From the NCBI RefSeq assembly GCF_026914265.1, contig NC_069135.1, forward strand, positions 38,142,946 to 38,206,945: 64,000 nt of DNA, given 5' to 3'. The DNA is from Mya arenaria. Taxonomy: Eukaryota > Mollusca > Bivalvia > Myida > Myidae. Below, piece after piece: positions 22,600 through 34,349 of this stretch. Positions within the stretch are counted from its first letter, which is position 1, and each line of letters starts with the position of its first letter. Under the pieces are notes generated by a model that was given only the letters and a program-made list of their open reading frames with translations, made no database searches and was not told where the DNA came from. The position numbers and the translations under genes were made by a program.

Positions 22600-23045
22600 A
22601 TGGACATGATGTTTATACTTTTGAACTGGAGACGAACAAACATAGGGTCATCTACTGGTCTTTTTTAACCAGCATGCCTAGTATAAAGTTCCTGGTTCTA
22701 TGTATGAAGGTTCCAGATGGGAACATTCTTTAGCCATTCAGCGGAAACGTTTTTTCCCTCAAGGTCACAGCCACCATTAAGTATTGAGCGGAAACCATGA
22801 TTCATAATTAGGTCGCCGCCAACATATCATTTTTTCAACTTAAGATCACCACCTTTGACATACGTGTACTGATCTCAAAATCAATATGGGTCCTGTACTG
22901 AACATTAACAACTTGCATACCATGTATGAAATCCTTGGTGCAAAGGATCTTTAATTAATGAGGGGATCACATGTTTTCACCTCAGGGCACCTTTGACCTC
23001 AAAATGAATAAGGGTCATGATCAACCTGCATACCAAGTATAAATA
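22600..23045. repeat. Dispersed mollusc-type repeat, two diverged copies
   Basis: Contains the recurrent phrases GGGTCATCTACTGGTC, CAGCATGCCTAGTATAAAG, TTGAGCGGAAAC, CTCAAGGTCACAG and GACCTCAAAATGAATAAGGG plus TCATGATCAACCTGCATACC. These match, from general knowledge, a dispersed repeat frequent in bivalve genomes. The motif recurs after about 250 bp (22640s and 22890s). Confidence 0.5.
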
Positions 23046-23054
23046 GATACAACA

Positions 23055-23482
23055 ATGATGTTACCCTGAAAAGTTTTCAATACAAATTATACAAGTGTGG
23101 AATCTCAAATTCAAGTTTATGTGACTTTTGCGGGGAATACATCGAAACACGGGAACATTTATTCTGGGAATGTAGAATTACACAAAATCTGTGGTCTCAA
23201 TTAAAAAGAATAATTGATCAAAACCCAAACTCGATCAATTTAAACTTAAAAACCATAAGCTTTGGCATCTTTGGACAATTACAACATAAGACAATAAATA
23301 ACCTTTTAATACTGCTAATGAAGTTTTTTTTTTATATTTAGCATGAAAAAATGAAACACTTTACCAACCTTTACATCCTTTTTTAACTATGTTAAACTTA
23401 GAGAAAAAATAGAGCGCGAAACAGCTCTAGTCAACAACAAAATAAACTTCCATGAAAACAAATGGCATCTGTTGAATGAATA
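23055..23482 (+). pseudogene. C-terminal fragment of a second LINE (zinc-knuckle end)
   Basis: Plus-strand reading gives KLYKCGISNSSLCDFCGEYI, then ETREHLFWECRITQNLWSQL, the C-x2-C...H-x4-C knuckle and following helix seen at the end of L1/Tx1-type LINE ORF2 proteins. After a poly-T stretch and a frameshift, NYVKLREKIERETALVNNK and HENKWHLLNE followed by TAA complete the protein end. Only the last 140 or so codons are present. It differs in sequence and strand from the LINE at 18.8-22.1 kb, so it is an independent insertion. Confidence 0.7.
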
Positions 23483-23781
23483 ACTACATAAATGCATAAA
23501 TACCTCCTATCTATTATATCTTTTTATTCTATCTATTCTATTTCTATTCTATTCTTTCTATCCTTTCTATCCGTCCTACCCTCCTTCATTATTATCTTCT
23601 TACTTTTTATTTTAACACTTAAATATTGAAAGATTAAAAGACTGCTTCCTGCATTGGCAGTCACCTATATAGACCTCCTTGTACAACATGTTTTTGCATG
23701 TGATATCACTCATACACCAATACTTAAAAAACAAATATTATGTAATACAAATAACAAGTACGCTATATAAATGTCTCATTG

Positions 23782-23784
<3 letters not shown>

Positions 23785-23862
<78 letters not shown>
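23785..23862. repeat. (TA)n microsatellite
   Basis: About 39 TA dinucleotides. It is followed by three copies of ATAAGTTTGCAATGTGTT up to about 23925. Confidence 0.97.
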
Positions 23863-23864
<2 letters not shown>

Positions 23865-24159
23865 TTTGCAATGTGTTGTGTATATAAGTTTGCAATGTGT
23901 TATAAGTTTGCAATGTGTTGTGTTGTATAATATTTGTCAATATTAAATAATAAAAAAAAGAGTTCAAGCGAAAAAAAAAAGGTATTAAGCTCCTAGGTCT
24001 TAGAGTTCTTAGATCATTTAGCGGAAACGATGTGTGATATATGGACTGACTGACGGACAGGGCAAACACACAATATCCCCCTTTCGTTGTTTGTACCAAT
24101 TATCATTATCAATCATGAAAACCCAAGTTCCGTCGCATTGTAGCATTTTTTTAGTCACC

Positions 24160-24500
24160 CTTCCCCATTCAACTCAACACTCCATCCCCTTCAACAAGTT
24201 ACTCGTCACCCCTCTCCTGTCAACATTTCCCATTCTATGAAACACTCCTTCCCCTTCAACAAGTTTCTCGTCAACCCTCTTCTGTCAACATTTCCCATTC
24301 TATGAAACACACCTACCCCTTCAACCTTCCTCGTCGCCCCTCTCGTGTCAACCTTCCCTGTTCCAAGCAACGCTACTACGCATTTGCCCTTCCTCATCAC
24401 CCCTCTTTGGTCAACCTTCCCTATTCCATGATACACACCTACTCCTTCAACCTTCCTCATCAAACCTCTTGTGTCAACCTTCTCTATTCCATGACACTTT
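24160..24500. repeat. 63-bp tandem repeat
   Basis: About five pyrimidine-rich units contain CCCCTTCAACAAG or CCTTCAACCTTCCTC, CACCCCTCT, TGTCAACATTTCCCATTCTA and TGAAACAC. Unit starts lie near 24188, 24251, 24316, 24380 and 24441. The frames it opens on both strands are by-products of the repeat. Confidence 0.8.
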
Positions 24501-24504
24501 GCAA

Positions 24505-26105
24505 ATTTCGCTCTGACCTCGTCAAAAAAGTGGGTATGGTAAATATCTACGGTTCCCGATCAACGCCATTACTATATTACGTATTTAATTATTGAATGCC
24601 CATCGGCAATTTTATAGTGGTGTGGCCATAGTATATGTAAGGTGGGTGGTGATGTGTCCTGCAGCATTATGTGTTGTCCACCACGTTCGAGTAGTTCTGG
24701 TATATCCTGAGTAGTGTCAAGAGCATCGCTTATCGTTTTTGAATGTCACACAGCGTCACCAAAAATATGTTAAACATGTACCCATGACAATATGTGTACA
24801 TATATCTAGAATCTCTGTACCTAATATGTGTAGCAACGCATTTCTTCATCGGTACATTCATTCATCGAACGTTCGTTCATTCAGGGTCGGCGGATCAGAT
24901 TGACATTGGAGCGGCAGATGGAATGTTTTGGGGTTACCAATACTAAATGGCGCTTTCTGGTTAAATTCGTTCAAATACAGGCAGTATTTTATTATGTAAA
25001 ACATTACATGGCCTTTATTTTATGCATCGTAGTTGGAATGAGTTCATATTTGTACGACTTGACAAAAAAAGTTTCGAAGCAAAACGTCATCATTTGAATA
25101 CATGTACATTCTTATCGAAAGTAGGGTTTTACCTGTTACCTTGACACCTTACAAATTATTTCCTCTATTGTTTGCCTAGTGTTCATGAATTTTAAACTCA
25201 GGCTAAACAATATGAAGACATATACATTCATAAAACACAATCCTTACAGTTGTACCTTAAACCTTAAACCTTATAAATTTAAAACTCCTCCAAACAGATT
25301 TCCCATGTCGCCGTTTTTTTTTTTGTCAAATCAAGTGTATCATGTTCACGAACTAAATCGATAGAAGTTATTTACTGGCCATGATAAATGTGCATACCAA
25401 GTTTTAAGATTGAACATCAAAACGTCAAAAAGTGGTCAAAAGATATCGTGCGGAAACTGAAGTGTAACCCTGAAGATGAAGGACAAAGGTATCACCATGA
25501 ACCATTTGGGAACGTTTTGCCTTTAGTAAAAATATTATGACTTATTAAAGTATATATAGTGGTTAAGTGGCTTATCATGCAAAATGGCCTACCTCCCCAT
25601 CTCTCGGTATATGGGCGGGCAATAAACAACTCTTTTTTTTAACATTATTATCAATATAAAGTAAATTGTACGTAAGATGCCACGGCTAAACCTGTGTGGA
25701 AACTACTACAAATCTGAAAAAAACTTTAATTGTGATTATGTCAGTGTTATGTAACAATTCATAGCATACGAGTATAATCCCAATTAAGTTAACATGTTTC
25801 TGTGCAAAGATTTAATTCAAAGCAGAAGGCTTATTTGCCATGAAAATCAAATGAACAAATTATCATGTTTAAAAACAATCATTACACTGTGGCAGCTTCA
25901 GGTAGAGTTCAAATGCAAAATGTTGGTGATTATCAATGTTAACCATTATAAATAAAACTTAAATTGGATGTGGCACAAGTCAGGAGAGCCCATGTGTTCA
26001 TGCCAAATGTTGATCTACTGGCAATAAAATAAAAAGGGATTAACTAATGACTTTATGACACGTTATAATTTCTTCTGAAAAATTTGTTTGGGGTCGTAAA
26101 ACGCT
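24505..26105. other. Intergenic stretch, nothing firmly recognised
   Basis: AT-rich with short open frames only. 25560-25640 (TATCATGCAAAATGGCCTAC up to the T run at 25632) may be the end of a dispersed element, but I cannot assign it. Confidence 0.35.
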
Positions 26106-26109
26106 ACTG

Positions 26110-26330
26110 TACAACTGAGTGTTATTTGTCGTACAAATCGGCCAATTCACAATATAATTTATAAAAAAAATATTTAGTGTTGTATGACCCAAAATACTCG
26201 GTGTCATTTGAAACATCCGGCCATTTTATATCGAAAAACCTTGGTGGTATATGGACGGCTTATATCTTATTTATTTAACAACATTTAACTACGCTGCAAG
26301 CAGATCGCGTGGTAATTTCAATTGAACAGG
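26110..26330. mobile_element. Fragment of the CCTCGGATG MITE family
   Basis: GTCGTACAAATCGGCCAATT and TTTAGTGTTGTATGACCC match 32522-32590. The following GGCCATTTTATATCGAAAAA and ACCTTGGTGGTATATGG are diverged versions of the MITE terminus. TTTAACTACGCTGCAAGCAG at about 26285 is the inverted internal block. The copy is broken and rearranged. Confidence 0.55.
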
Positions 26331-26684
26331 AAACCTTAATGACTTTACACTTGGAGTCAAAATTATATATGCCACTAGCGAATCCAAGCCCCGCCCCCCT
26401 TTTAAATCGTCCAAGTTTACCTTTTAATTCGATATAGGGGGGAAAAGGTAATGTAATAAGCTCAAAACGCACAACTTCGGGCTACAACTTGTTAAAAAAG
26501 ATCGCGGAGTACCCTCAAATACCCCTGCCAACACTTTTAACCAAATAAATTTCGGTTCTGAGGGAGGGTTTCAAGTCAAAAGGTTATGCCCCTAAGTTAC
26601 GCACCCTCAGACATCGAACCATGGACCCGCCCCTGAATGCCATAAAACGCTTAACGGGCAATCAATTTGAACTAACAGTGTTGT
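26331..26684. other. Intergenic, nothing recognised
   Basis: Includes a short C/G-rich stretch (26391-26450) without family features. It ends where similarity to the TRIM-like genes begins. Confidence 0.35.
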
Positions 26685-28200
26685 CCTGTGTGCGTCGCAG
26701 TGGACCACAGGTATGTAAGATATATGACAATTTTAAGGTGCACAACATAGGTTCATGCATTACCCTGTGTGCGTCGCCGTGCATCACAGGTATGTAAGAT
26801 ATATGACAATTTTAAGGTGCACAACATAGGTTCATGCAATTTTTTATTATATTGTATGCATTATAAGGTTAAACTCATTTGACTTTTAAACAAAACAAAG
26901 CTTACGATTTGTGTATATTTAAGAAATGTCAGCCTTTATAAAAAAAAATATTTGATAGCTACGTGCCACAAATTCCCCAGATAAAAAAGTACAAAATATC
27001 AATTATATTGTTTATCCGTATACCCATCATATGCCCTTTGGGTTTTGATCTTTTGAATAAAAAATGAGTAAAACATTAGCATGCATTTTTCTCGTCAACC
27101 TATATTATGCGCCTTTGCTGTTATTCGTGTGCCGCCCTGGACCAGGTTTGAAGAAAGAAAACGTCAATATAAAGGCGCACAACATAGGTTGATTTTATTG
27201 ATTTTATAAATTATTAATTTTAACTTTTTTTCACTGTTCATAATCAAAACAAAAAATGTTTATAATGTACATGAAGTGTATCTGTATGATGTGTACATTT
27301 TACAAAAAGATTAGTTTCTGAAAATGCAAATGGTGATTTCAATTAATGGCTACGTGGTCACAATTTCCCAAGTTTTAAAAATCATATATTGCGTACAGAA
27401 AGAGCCAGGATATGATTTCACAAGCAAACGATCATCTTCGTGGCATATCAGTCATTGAGTGTTACAATGTAAAATTTCAAGCTAATAACCTTATAAAAGA
27501 ACTTTTATCTTCAGTAAAGACGTTTGGAGCGATTGAAGAACAAACTGTTATGACAAGACAGCAAGCAGATCCCCTTTGCGATCCAAAACACGTCTTCAGT
27601 GTTGCAAGGAGTACAAGGGGGTGAACGTGAAGATGAGTGATGATAAATATCAACGTGTTATCTATAGCGTATATGAATTGCCTGCTGGAGAGTTTGTCAT
27701 AGCAGACCGAGAACATGTTTAAGTGAAGCTCCTGAACCAGTGTGCTTGACTACTGTGATGTCCCGGGGATTCCATGTGACTTGTGCCACACTGACGGAAA
27801 TGAAGTGGCCGTTTGTGTTTTCAGTCGAAATGCTGATAGGGGGAACTTACCAGCTCATCTTTGTGGCCAGCGGTACATCTCCTCTCCGGTAACGCACTGT
27901 ACGTCTTCACGATATCGGGCCAGAAGGTGAAGATGCTGTACGAGGACAAGTCTTGGGCTACGACGGTGACCTTGACATGAAAAGACCTACCGGAGTACAC
28001 GTGACACCTGCTGGACACGTGTTCGTCTGCTGCTTGGGCTCCAACTCAGTGCTGCAAGTTGACAAAGACGGGAAGACGAAGTCGGCGACACTTGCAAATA
28101 AAACAGATGGTCTTAGGACCGAGTGATATTTACTGCAGCAGCCGCACTTCTCTGTTTGTCGGCGGGTACAAAGACACACTTCTTGTAATCAAGTTGATGT
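26685..28200 (+). pseudogene. TRIM-like pseudogene, 5'-truncated and rearranged (copy B)
   Basis: Copy B begins with only the last codons of exon 1 plus the donor (GTGTGCGTCGCAGTGGACCA then CAG|GTATGTAAG), tandemly duplicated with a 79-bp period (26685 and 26764). Intron-like sequence follows, including a decoy exon end at 27127-27145. At about 27380 the intron runs directly into the middle of exon 2 (TCATATATTGCGTACAGAAA), so the acceptor and the first part of the coiled coil are deleted. Then MISQANDHLRGISVIECYNV, matching gene 1 MISQANDHLRDISVIECYNV, reads well until frameshifts near 27607 and a stop near 27720. Propeller pieces (CDVPGIPCDLCHTDGNEVAV, GVHVTPAGHVFVCC, VDKDGKTK) are scattered over frames and a block is missing. 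No functional product is expected. Confidence 0.85.
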
Positions 28201-28204
28201 TATA

Positions 28205-28617
28205 CTATAAACTAACACTGTCTTCTTTCGTACTGTCCTATCGCATGCATATATTTAAAGGTATTTCATTTAATAAGAAACTCTATATATTAAGCGATCA
28301 ATTTATGAAGAGGCAATGATTCAAGCTGTTTTATATGACCTAAACTATTTGTAACAAGGTGCACCTATTGACGAATGTTTATCGTTCAATATACCTGTCG
28401 TAATGAATAACAATTATTATTTGTCTCCTATTTGTAAAACCTTAAACAAAAGAACCAATTCAGTGATTATACAAAAGAGCAGTTGTTATCTTTATCACAA
28501 CTATATCTGGTGCTCAATCATAGATAAGAGCTTATTATTTACAGAAAACAAGCAGGTTGATTTGATTCAATTAAAGTATTATGTGTATTTACGTGATTGA
28601 TTAAAATACATCATCAC
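28205..28617. other. 3' flank of copy B, no gene
   Basis: AT-rich linker between the pseudogene and the 45-bp array. A 65-codon frame at 28403-28600 has no supporting features. Confidence 0.4.
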
Positions 28618-31600
28618 ATTATAACATCGAAATTTTCGGTTAGATTGAGACTGAACCCTCACATTGTAAAGTTTTTGTTAGATAGAAACTTGGATCTTTA
28701 AACATCGACATTCTCGGTTAGATTGAGACTTACAACTCGTGTTTAACATCGGCAGTCTCAGTTGACATCTCACGTATAACATCGACAATCTCGGTTAGAT
28801 TTAGACTTACATCCCACAATTTAACTTCGACAATCTTGGTAAGAATGAGATTTAAATTTCACGTTATAACAACGACAATCTCCGTTAGATAACTCCAGTT
28901 AAAATATCACTTTCTTTGTAAAATTGAGAATTAAATCCCACGTAATAACATCGGCAGTCTCAGTTGAATTATTAATTTTATCCCCTGTAATTAACCATTC
29001 GTAGTCTCAGTTGGATTATGAATTTCATCTCACCTATGACATCAGCAGTCGCGGTTCGATTGTGACTTTCATCTCACGTATAACATCGGCAGACACAGGT
29101 GGATTATGACTTACATCCTACGTATAACATCGGCCAGTCTCAGTCGGATTGTGAATTTCATCAAACGCAATAACAACGGCAGTCTCAGTTGGATTATGAC
29201 TTTCATCTCACGTAATAACAACGACAGTCTCAGTTGGATTATGACTTCCATCACACGTAATATCAACAGCAGTCTCATGTGGATTGTGACTTTAATCCCA
29301 CTAAATAACATCGGCAGTTTCAGTAAGATTATGACTATCATTCCACGTAGTTACAACGACAGTCTCAGTTGGATTGTAACTTTCATCTCACGTATTAACA
29401 TCGGCAGTCTTAGTTGAATAATGCCTTTCATCTCATGTATTATATGGGCAGTTTCAGTTGGGTTATAACTTCCATCTCACGTATTAAATCGGCAGTCTCA
29501 GTTGGATAATGACTTTCATCCCCTTTAATAACAACGACAGTCTCAGTTTGATTATGACTTTCATCTCACGTAATAACAACGGCAGTCTCAGTTTGATTAT
29601 GACTTTCATCCACGTAATAACAACGGCAGTCTAGGTTTGATTATGACTTTCATCTCACGTAATAAAAACGGCAGTCTCAGTTTGATTATGACTTTCATCT
29701 CACGTAATAACATCGGCAGTATCAGTTTGATTATGACTTTCATCTCGCGTAATAACAACGGCAGTCTCAGTTTGATTATGACTTTCATCTCGCGTAATAA
29801 CAACGACTGTCTCAGTTTGATTATGACTTTCATCTCGCGTAATAACAACGGCAGTCTCAGTTTGATTATGACTTTCATCTCACGTAATAACATTGACAGT
29901 CTTAGTTGAAAAATGACTCATCTCATGTATTATATGGGCAGTTTCAGTTGGATTATGACTTCCATCTCACGTATTACATCGGCAGTCTCAGTTTGAGTAT
30001 GACTTTCATCTCACGTAATAACAACGGCAGTCTCAGTTTGATTATGACTTTCATCTCGCGTAATAACAACGACAGTCTCAGTTTGATTATGACTTTCATC
30101 TCACGTAATAACAACGGCAGTGTATGTTTGATTATGACTTTCATCTCACGTAATAAAAACGGCAGTCTCAGTTTGATTATGACTTTCATCTCACGTAATA
30201 ACATCGGCAGTATCAGTTTGATTATGACTTTCATCTCACGTAATAACAACGGCAGTCTCAGTTTGAGTATGACTTTCATCTCACGTAATAACAACGGCAG
30301 TCTCAATTTGATTATGACTTTCATCTCGCGTAATAACAACGGCAGTCTCAGTTTGATTATGACTTTCATCTCACGTAATAACATTGACAGTCTCAGTTGG
30401 GTTATGACTTTCATCTCACGTAATAACATCGACAGTCTCAGTTGGGTTATGACTTTCATCTCACGTAATAACATCGACAGTCTCAGTTTGATTATGACTT
30501 TCATCTCACGTAATAACAACGGCAGTCTCAGTTTGATTATGACTTTCATCCACGTAATAACAACGGCAGTCTAGGTTTGATTATGACTTTCATCTCACGT
30601 AATAACATCGGCAGTATCAGTTTGATTATGACTTTCATCTAGCGTAATAACAACGGCAGTATCAGTTTGATTATGACTTTCATCTCGCGTAATAACAACG
30701 ACTGTCTCAGTTTGATTATGACTTTCATCTCGCGTAATAACAACGGCAGTCTCAGTTTGATTATGACTTTCATCTCACGTAATAACATTGACAGTCTTAG
30801 TTGAAAAATGACTCATCTCATGTATTATATGGGCAGTTTCAGTTGGATTATGACTTCCATCTCACGTATTACATCGGCAGTCTCAGTTTGAGTATGACTT
30901 TCATCTCACGTAATAAAAACGGCAGTCTCAGTTTGATTATGACTTTCATCTCACGTAATAACATCGGCAGTATCAGTTTGATTATGACTTTCATCTCACG
31001 TAATAACAACGGCAGTCTCAGTTTGAGTATGACTTTCATCTCACGTAATAACAACGGCAGTCTCAATTTGATTATGACTTTCATCTCGCGTAATAACAAC
31101 GGCAGTCTCAGTTTGATTATGACTTTCATCTCACGTAATAACATTGACAGTCTTAGTTGAATAATGACTTTCATCTCATGTATTATATGGGCAGTTTCAG
31201 TTGGATTATGACTTCCATCTCACGTATTACATCGGCAGTCTCAGTTGGATAATGACTTTCATCCCACTTTATTACAACGACAGTCTCAGTTTGATAATGA
31301 CTTTCATCTCACGTAATTACAGTGGCAGTCTCAGTTTGATTATGACTTTCATCTCATGTAATAACAACGGCAGTCTGAAGTGGATTATGACTTTCATTCC
31401 ACGTAATAACATCGGCAGTCTCAGTTGGAAAATGACTTTCATCTCACTTAATAACAACGGGAGTTTCAGTTGGATTGTTACTTTCATCTCACGTTTTAAC
31501 ATCGGCAGTCTCAGTTGGATTGTGACTTTCATCTCACTCTTTAACATAGGCAGTCTCAGTTGGATTATAAATTTCAACTCATTTAATAATATCGGCATTC

Positions 31601-31815
31601 TCAACTGGAATACGACGTTCATCTCACGTAATAACATCGGCAGTCTCATCTGGATTATGACTTTCATCTCACGTTATATCATCGGCCGTCTCAGCTGGAT
31701 TATGACTTTCATCTCACGTTATATCATCGGCCGTCTCAGTTGGATTATGACTTTCATCTCACGTATAACATCAACATCTCAGTTAGATTGGCATTTACCC
31801 ATTGCGTATAAAATC
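28618..31815. repeat. 44/45-bp tandem array B
   Basis: About 70 units. The left part (28618-29100) is an old, diverged 44-bp form like blocks A, C and D. The core (about 29150-31750) is a homogenised 45-bp form containing GATTATGACTTTCATCTCAC followed by GTAATAACAACGGCAGTCTC and AGTTT. A marked variant unit (CATGTATTATATGGGCAGTT) recurs near 29435, 29920, 30815 and 31180. The block after it is duplicated at 895-bp spacing, showing exchange of about 20 units at a time. The period of 15 codons opens long periodic frames on both strands (for example 29906-30574), which I treat as artefacts. Confidence 0.93.
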
Positions 31816-32204
31816 GACAGTCTTAGTCTGATTACTATTGTTCATTTACTGAAATGGTATATGTAAATCTGTCCAAGTATAAACCATAGTGCATAGATGT
31901 GGTTAATACAGAAAGATATAAAACGTTGACATAAAACATAAATAATTACTGCAATGGTCAATACAAACATAAATGGCTTAGTATTAGCTTGTCGTTAAAC
32001 ATGAAGACATGGATTACTGAAGAATGTTCATCTTAAAATGTGTGTGTGTAAAGCTAGTTCAACACTAATATGACAATGATTAGCGATGTTGTTTTTCCTG
32101 TTGTTTTTCCATCAGATTCTTAAGATCGCACAAAGAAGCGTCACTGTTAATTCGTTTTTCATATTGCAACTTAGACGGGAAAGCATTTTGTTACATGTCT
32201 TTGT
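31816..32204. other. End of segment B, founder-like sequence then AT-rich DNA
   Basis: 31830-31860 (TTCATTTACTGAAATGGTAT) is the B counterpart of the founder sequence seen at 3992 and 39072. Nothing else is recognised. Confidence 0.4.
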
Positions 32205-32465
32205 GTACATGAGGTTACTTGGTGTCCACGAGTAGGTAATTTGGGTCACATAAGTAGGCAATTTGGGGTACATGAGGTTACTTGGTGTACATAATGATAC
32301 TTGATTCACATTATTTAACTTGGTACACATAAGGTAACTTGATGTGTACATGAGGTATAATGATACACATAAGGTGATTTGGTTTACATAAGGTAACTTG
32401 ATGTACATGTGGTTCCTTGGTGTACATGAGGTAGCTGGGTGTACATGTAGTAACTTGGTTGATTG
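32205..32465. repeat. About 20-bp degenerate minisatellite
   Basis: Repeated GTACATGAGGTTACTTGGT, GTACATAAGGTAACTTGAT and similar units, about a dozen. Possibly a distant relative of the 27-bp repeats at the equivalent end of segments A and C in inverse orientation, but the resemblance is weak. Confidence 0.65.
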
Positions 32466-32514
32466 GTACATTAAAGTTGTAAATTATAATAACACAAGTG
32501 ATAAGGGGAACTAG

Positions 32515-32950
32515 AACTGTCATTTGTCGTGCAAATCGGCCTATTCACGATATAATATACATATGAAAATTATTTAGTGTTGTGTTACCCCAACTACACG
32601 GCAAGCTCCCCTTAGATTACCACAGCCATTTTCCATAGAAAACAACCTCGGATGTATGCCGTTACATCAGTAGAAGTACTTCGTAAAAAGAATGTTATTT
32701 TCAAACATTATAGAGTAATAACTTGAATTTTGTATTACTAAATTTTAATAATTGTCAATGAAGAGTTTTATTGGATAAATGATTAAGACCCCCAAGAGTA
32801 GTGTTATCAAGTTTAACTGCCGGATTAAAACTAGTACGTGTTCTATTTGCAGCGTAGTTAAATATAAAGATTTCTGACAAAGGTTAACATAGACATCCGA
32901 GGTAGATATCGATAAAAATGGCCGAGGAGCTGCGAATGAGCTCGGAATCA
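32515..32950. mobile_element. CCTCGGATG-family MITE upstream of gene 2
   Basis: Starts with GTCATTTGTCGTGCAAATCG and TTTAGTGTTGTGTTACCC, then the MITE proper. The left end is GCCATTTTCCATAGAAAACA then ACCTCGGATGTATGCCG. The right end is CATCCGAGGTAGATATCG then AAAAATGGCCGAGGAGC at about 32895-32935. Internal TTGCAGCGTAGTTAAATA and GATTTCTGACA match the element at 17763. Confidence 0.65.
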
Positions 32951-33084
32951 ATCGGAACACCTCGGCAATTATCCAATTAATTGAAGCTTGCCGAAGAAAG
33001 GCCGAGTTGTAACGATTGAGCAAAGGAAATGACACCGTGACAATTCGGCAGTCAATGGTAAGTTCAGGAGATACCTATTTCGAT

Positions 33085-33386
33085 AAGCGTTCCGAGTGTA
33101 CGAATGCCTGCCAACTGACTATTTTATTTCTTTTAAAGTTGATACAGGAATACATCTCTACATGTTTAAAAATATGATTGGATCTGAAAAAAGAGGATTT
33201 TTATTAAGCACGGTTGTAACAGTGCTTAGCTTTAAGATATCGTGTTAAACATCAGTTTGAAATTGATCGATCTATTTGTGTCCTCGTATCAGCGGAGTAC
33301 AAAACAATTTACTTCCTAGTTACAAAATAAACAGAAAATGACTGTCTGAAATAGTTTGCGAGTCATTTTTAAAATCAATGTAGAAA
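33085..33386 (+). promoter_or_regulatory. Conserved 5' flank / 5' UTR of TRIM-like gene 2
   Basis: Aligns with 560-807 before gene 1. Shared blocks are GGTTGTAACA, GATATCGTGTTA, TCGTATCA, TTTACTTCCTAGTTACAAAA then TAAACAGAAAATGACTGT, and AGTTTGCGAGTCATTT directly before the start codon. Confidence 0.4.
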
Positions 33387-33721
33387 ATGGCTTCTAATTT
33401 TGAATCATCCATTCAGAGGGGCTGTGACGTCATTAACGATTTTTCCTGCTCTCCGTGTGAAGAGAACGGATTAAACACCGAAGCTCACCATTTTTGTACT
33501 AAATGCACGAAATATTACTGCAAAAATTGTGTTTCAAAACACAACGGATTATATCAGAAGCACGCTGTGCTCGGCCGGAAGGACGTGAAGAAATGGGAGG
33601 CAGCCTTACGTGTGTCGGACGCCCTGGAGAGATGCGAGATGCATCCCGGGGAGGCACTGAAGCTGATATGTGATGACCATGATCAGCTGTGCTGCCATGT
33701 GTGCGTCGCCGTGGACCACAG

Positions 33722-34349
33722 GTATGTAAAAAATGATAATTTAAAGGCGCACAATATAGGCTAATGCAAACTATCTAAATTTCTTATATATTATAAAGTT
33801 TAACTCAATTAACTTTTAAACAAAACAAAGTTTTGTGTATACATAAAAATATATATCATGATTTATGTATGACATTATTCAATTAATAGCTTCTCGGCCA
33901 CAAATTCCCCAGATAAAAAGTACAAAATATCATTTACATTTTTAACCGTATACACATCATATGCATTTTTGGTTTAATCGTTTAAATAAAAATGAAATAA
34001 ACATTATCATGCACTCTTCGCGTCAATCTATATTATGCGCCTTTGCTGTTATTCGTGTGTCGCCGTGGTCCACAGGTTTGAAGGAAGAACACGTCAATAT
34101 AAAGGCGCACAACATAGGTTGATGCATAAATATTTTATTATCTTTATCAATTATTATGTTTATCTCATTTGACTGTTCATGATGAAAAGGCTTATGCTTG
34201 TGTACATTTTGCAAATATATTAGCCTTTGAACATGCACATAGTTTTAAAAAAATCACTAAATTTGATCACAAATAAAAACAATCGGTTTTGATCAATCAA
34301 GTCAAATTAATAAACCATAATAGTGCATTAAAAATTAAAACGAAAATCA
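33722..34349 (+). other. 5' part of gene 2 intron with forward motifs and decoy donor
   Basis: The forward motif AAAGGCGCACAATATAGGCT lies at 33743-33762, about 20 nt after the donor. A reverse arm (CAATCTATATTATGCGCC) is at 34023-34040, directly before a duplicate exon end GTGTCGCCGTGGTCCACAG ending at 34075. That is followed by a weak GTTTGA donor and a second forward motif AAAGGCGCACAACATAGGTT at 34101-34120. The order forward, reverse, decoy exon end, forward, reverse is also visible in copy B. Confidence 0.75.

Noticed and set aside
23679..23930. Open frame rich in Tyr-Ile
   Set aside because: Translation of the (TA)n microsatellite.
24206..24463. Minus-strand open frame with GKVDQRG-like repeats
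   Set aside because: Product of the 63-bp tandem repeat, whose period is a multiple of three.
29106..31866. Long open frames with a 15-residue repeat on both strands
   Set aside because: The period of 45 bp is a multiple of three, so any stop-free unit gives long frames on both strands. Units vary without respect for codon position and there is no start context or flanking coding sequence.
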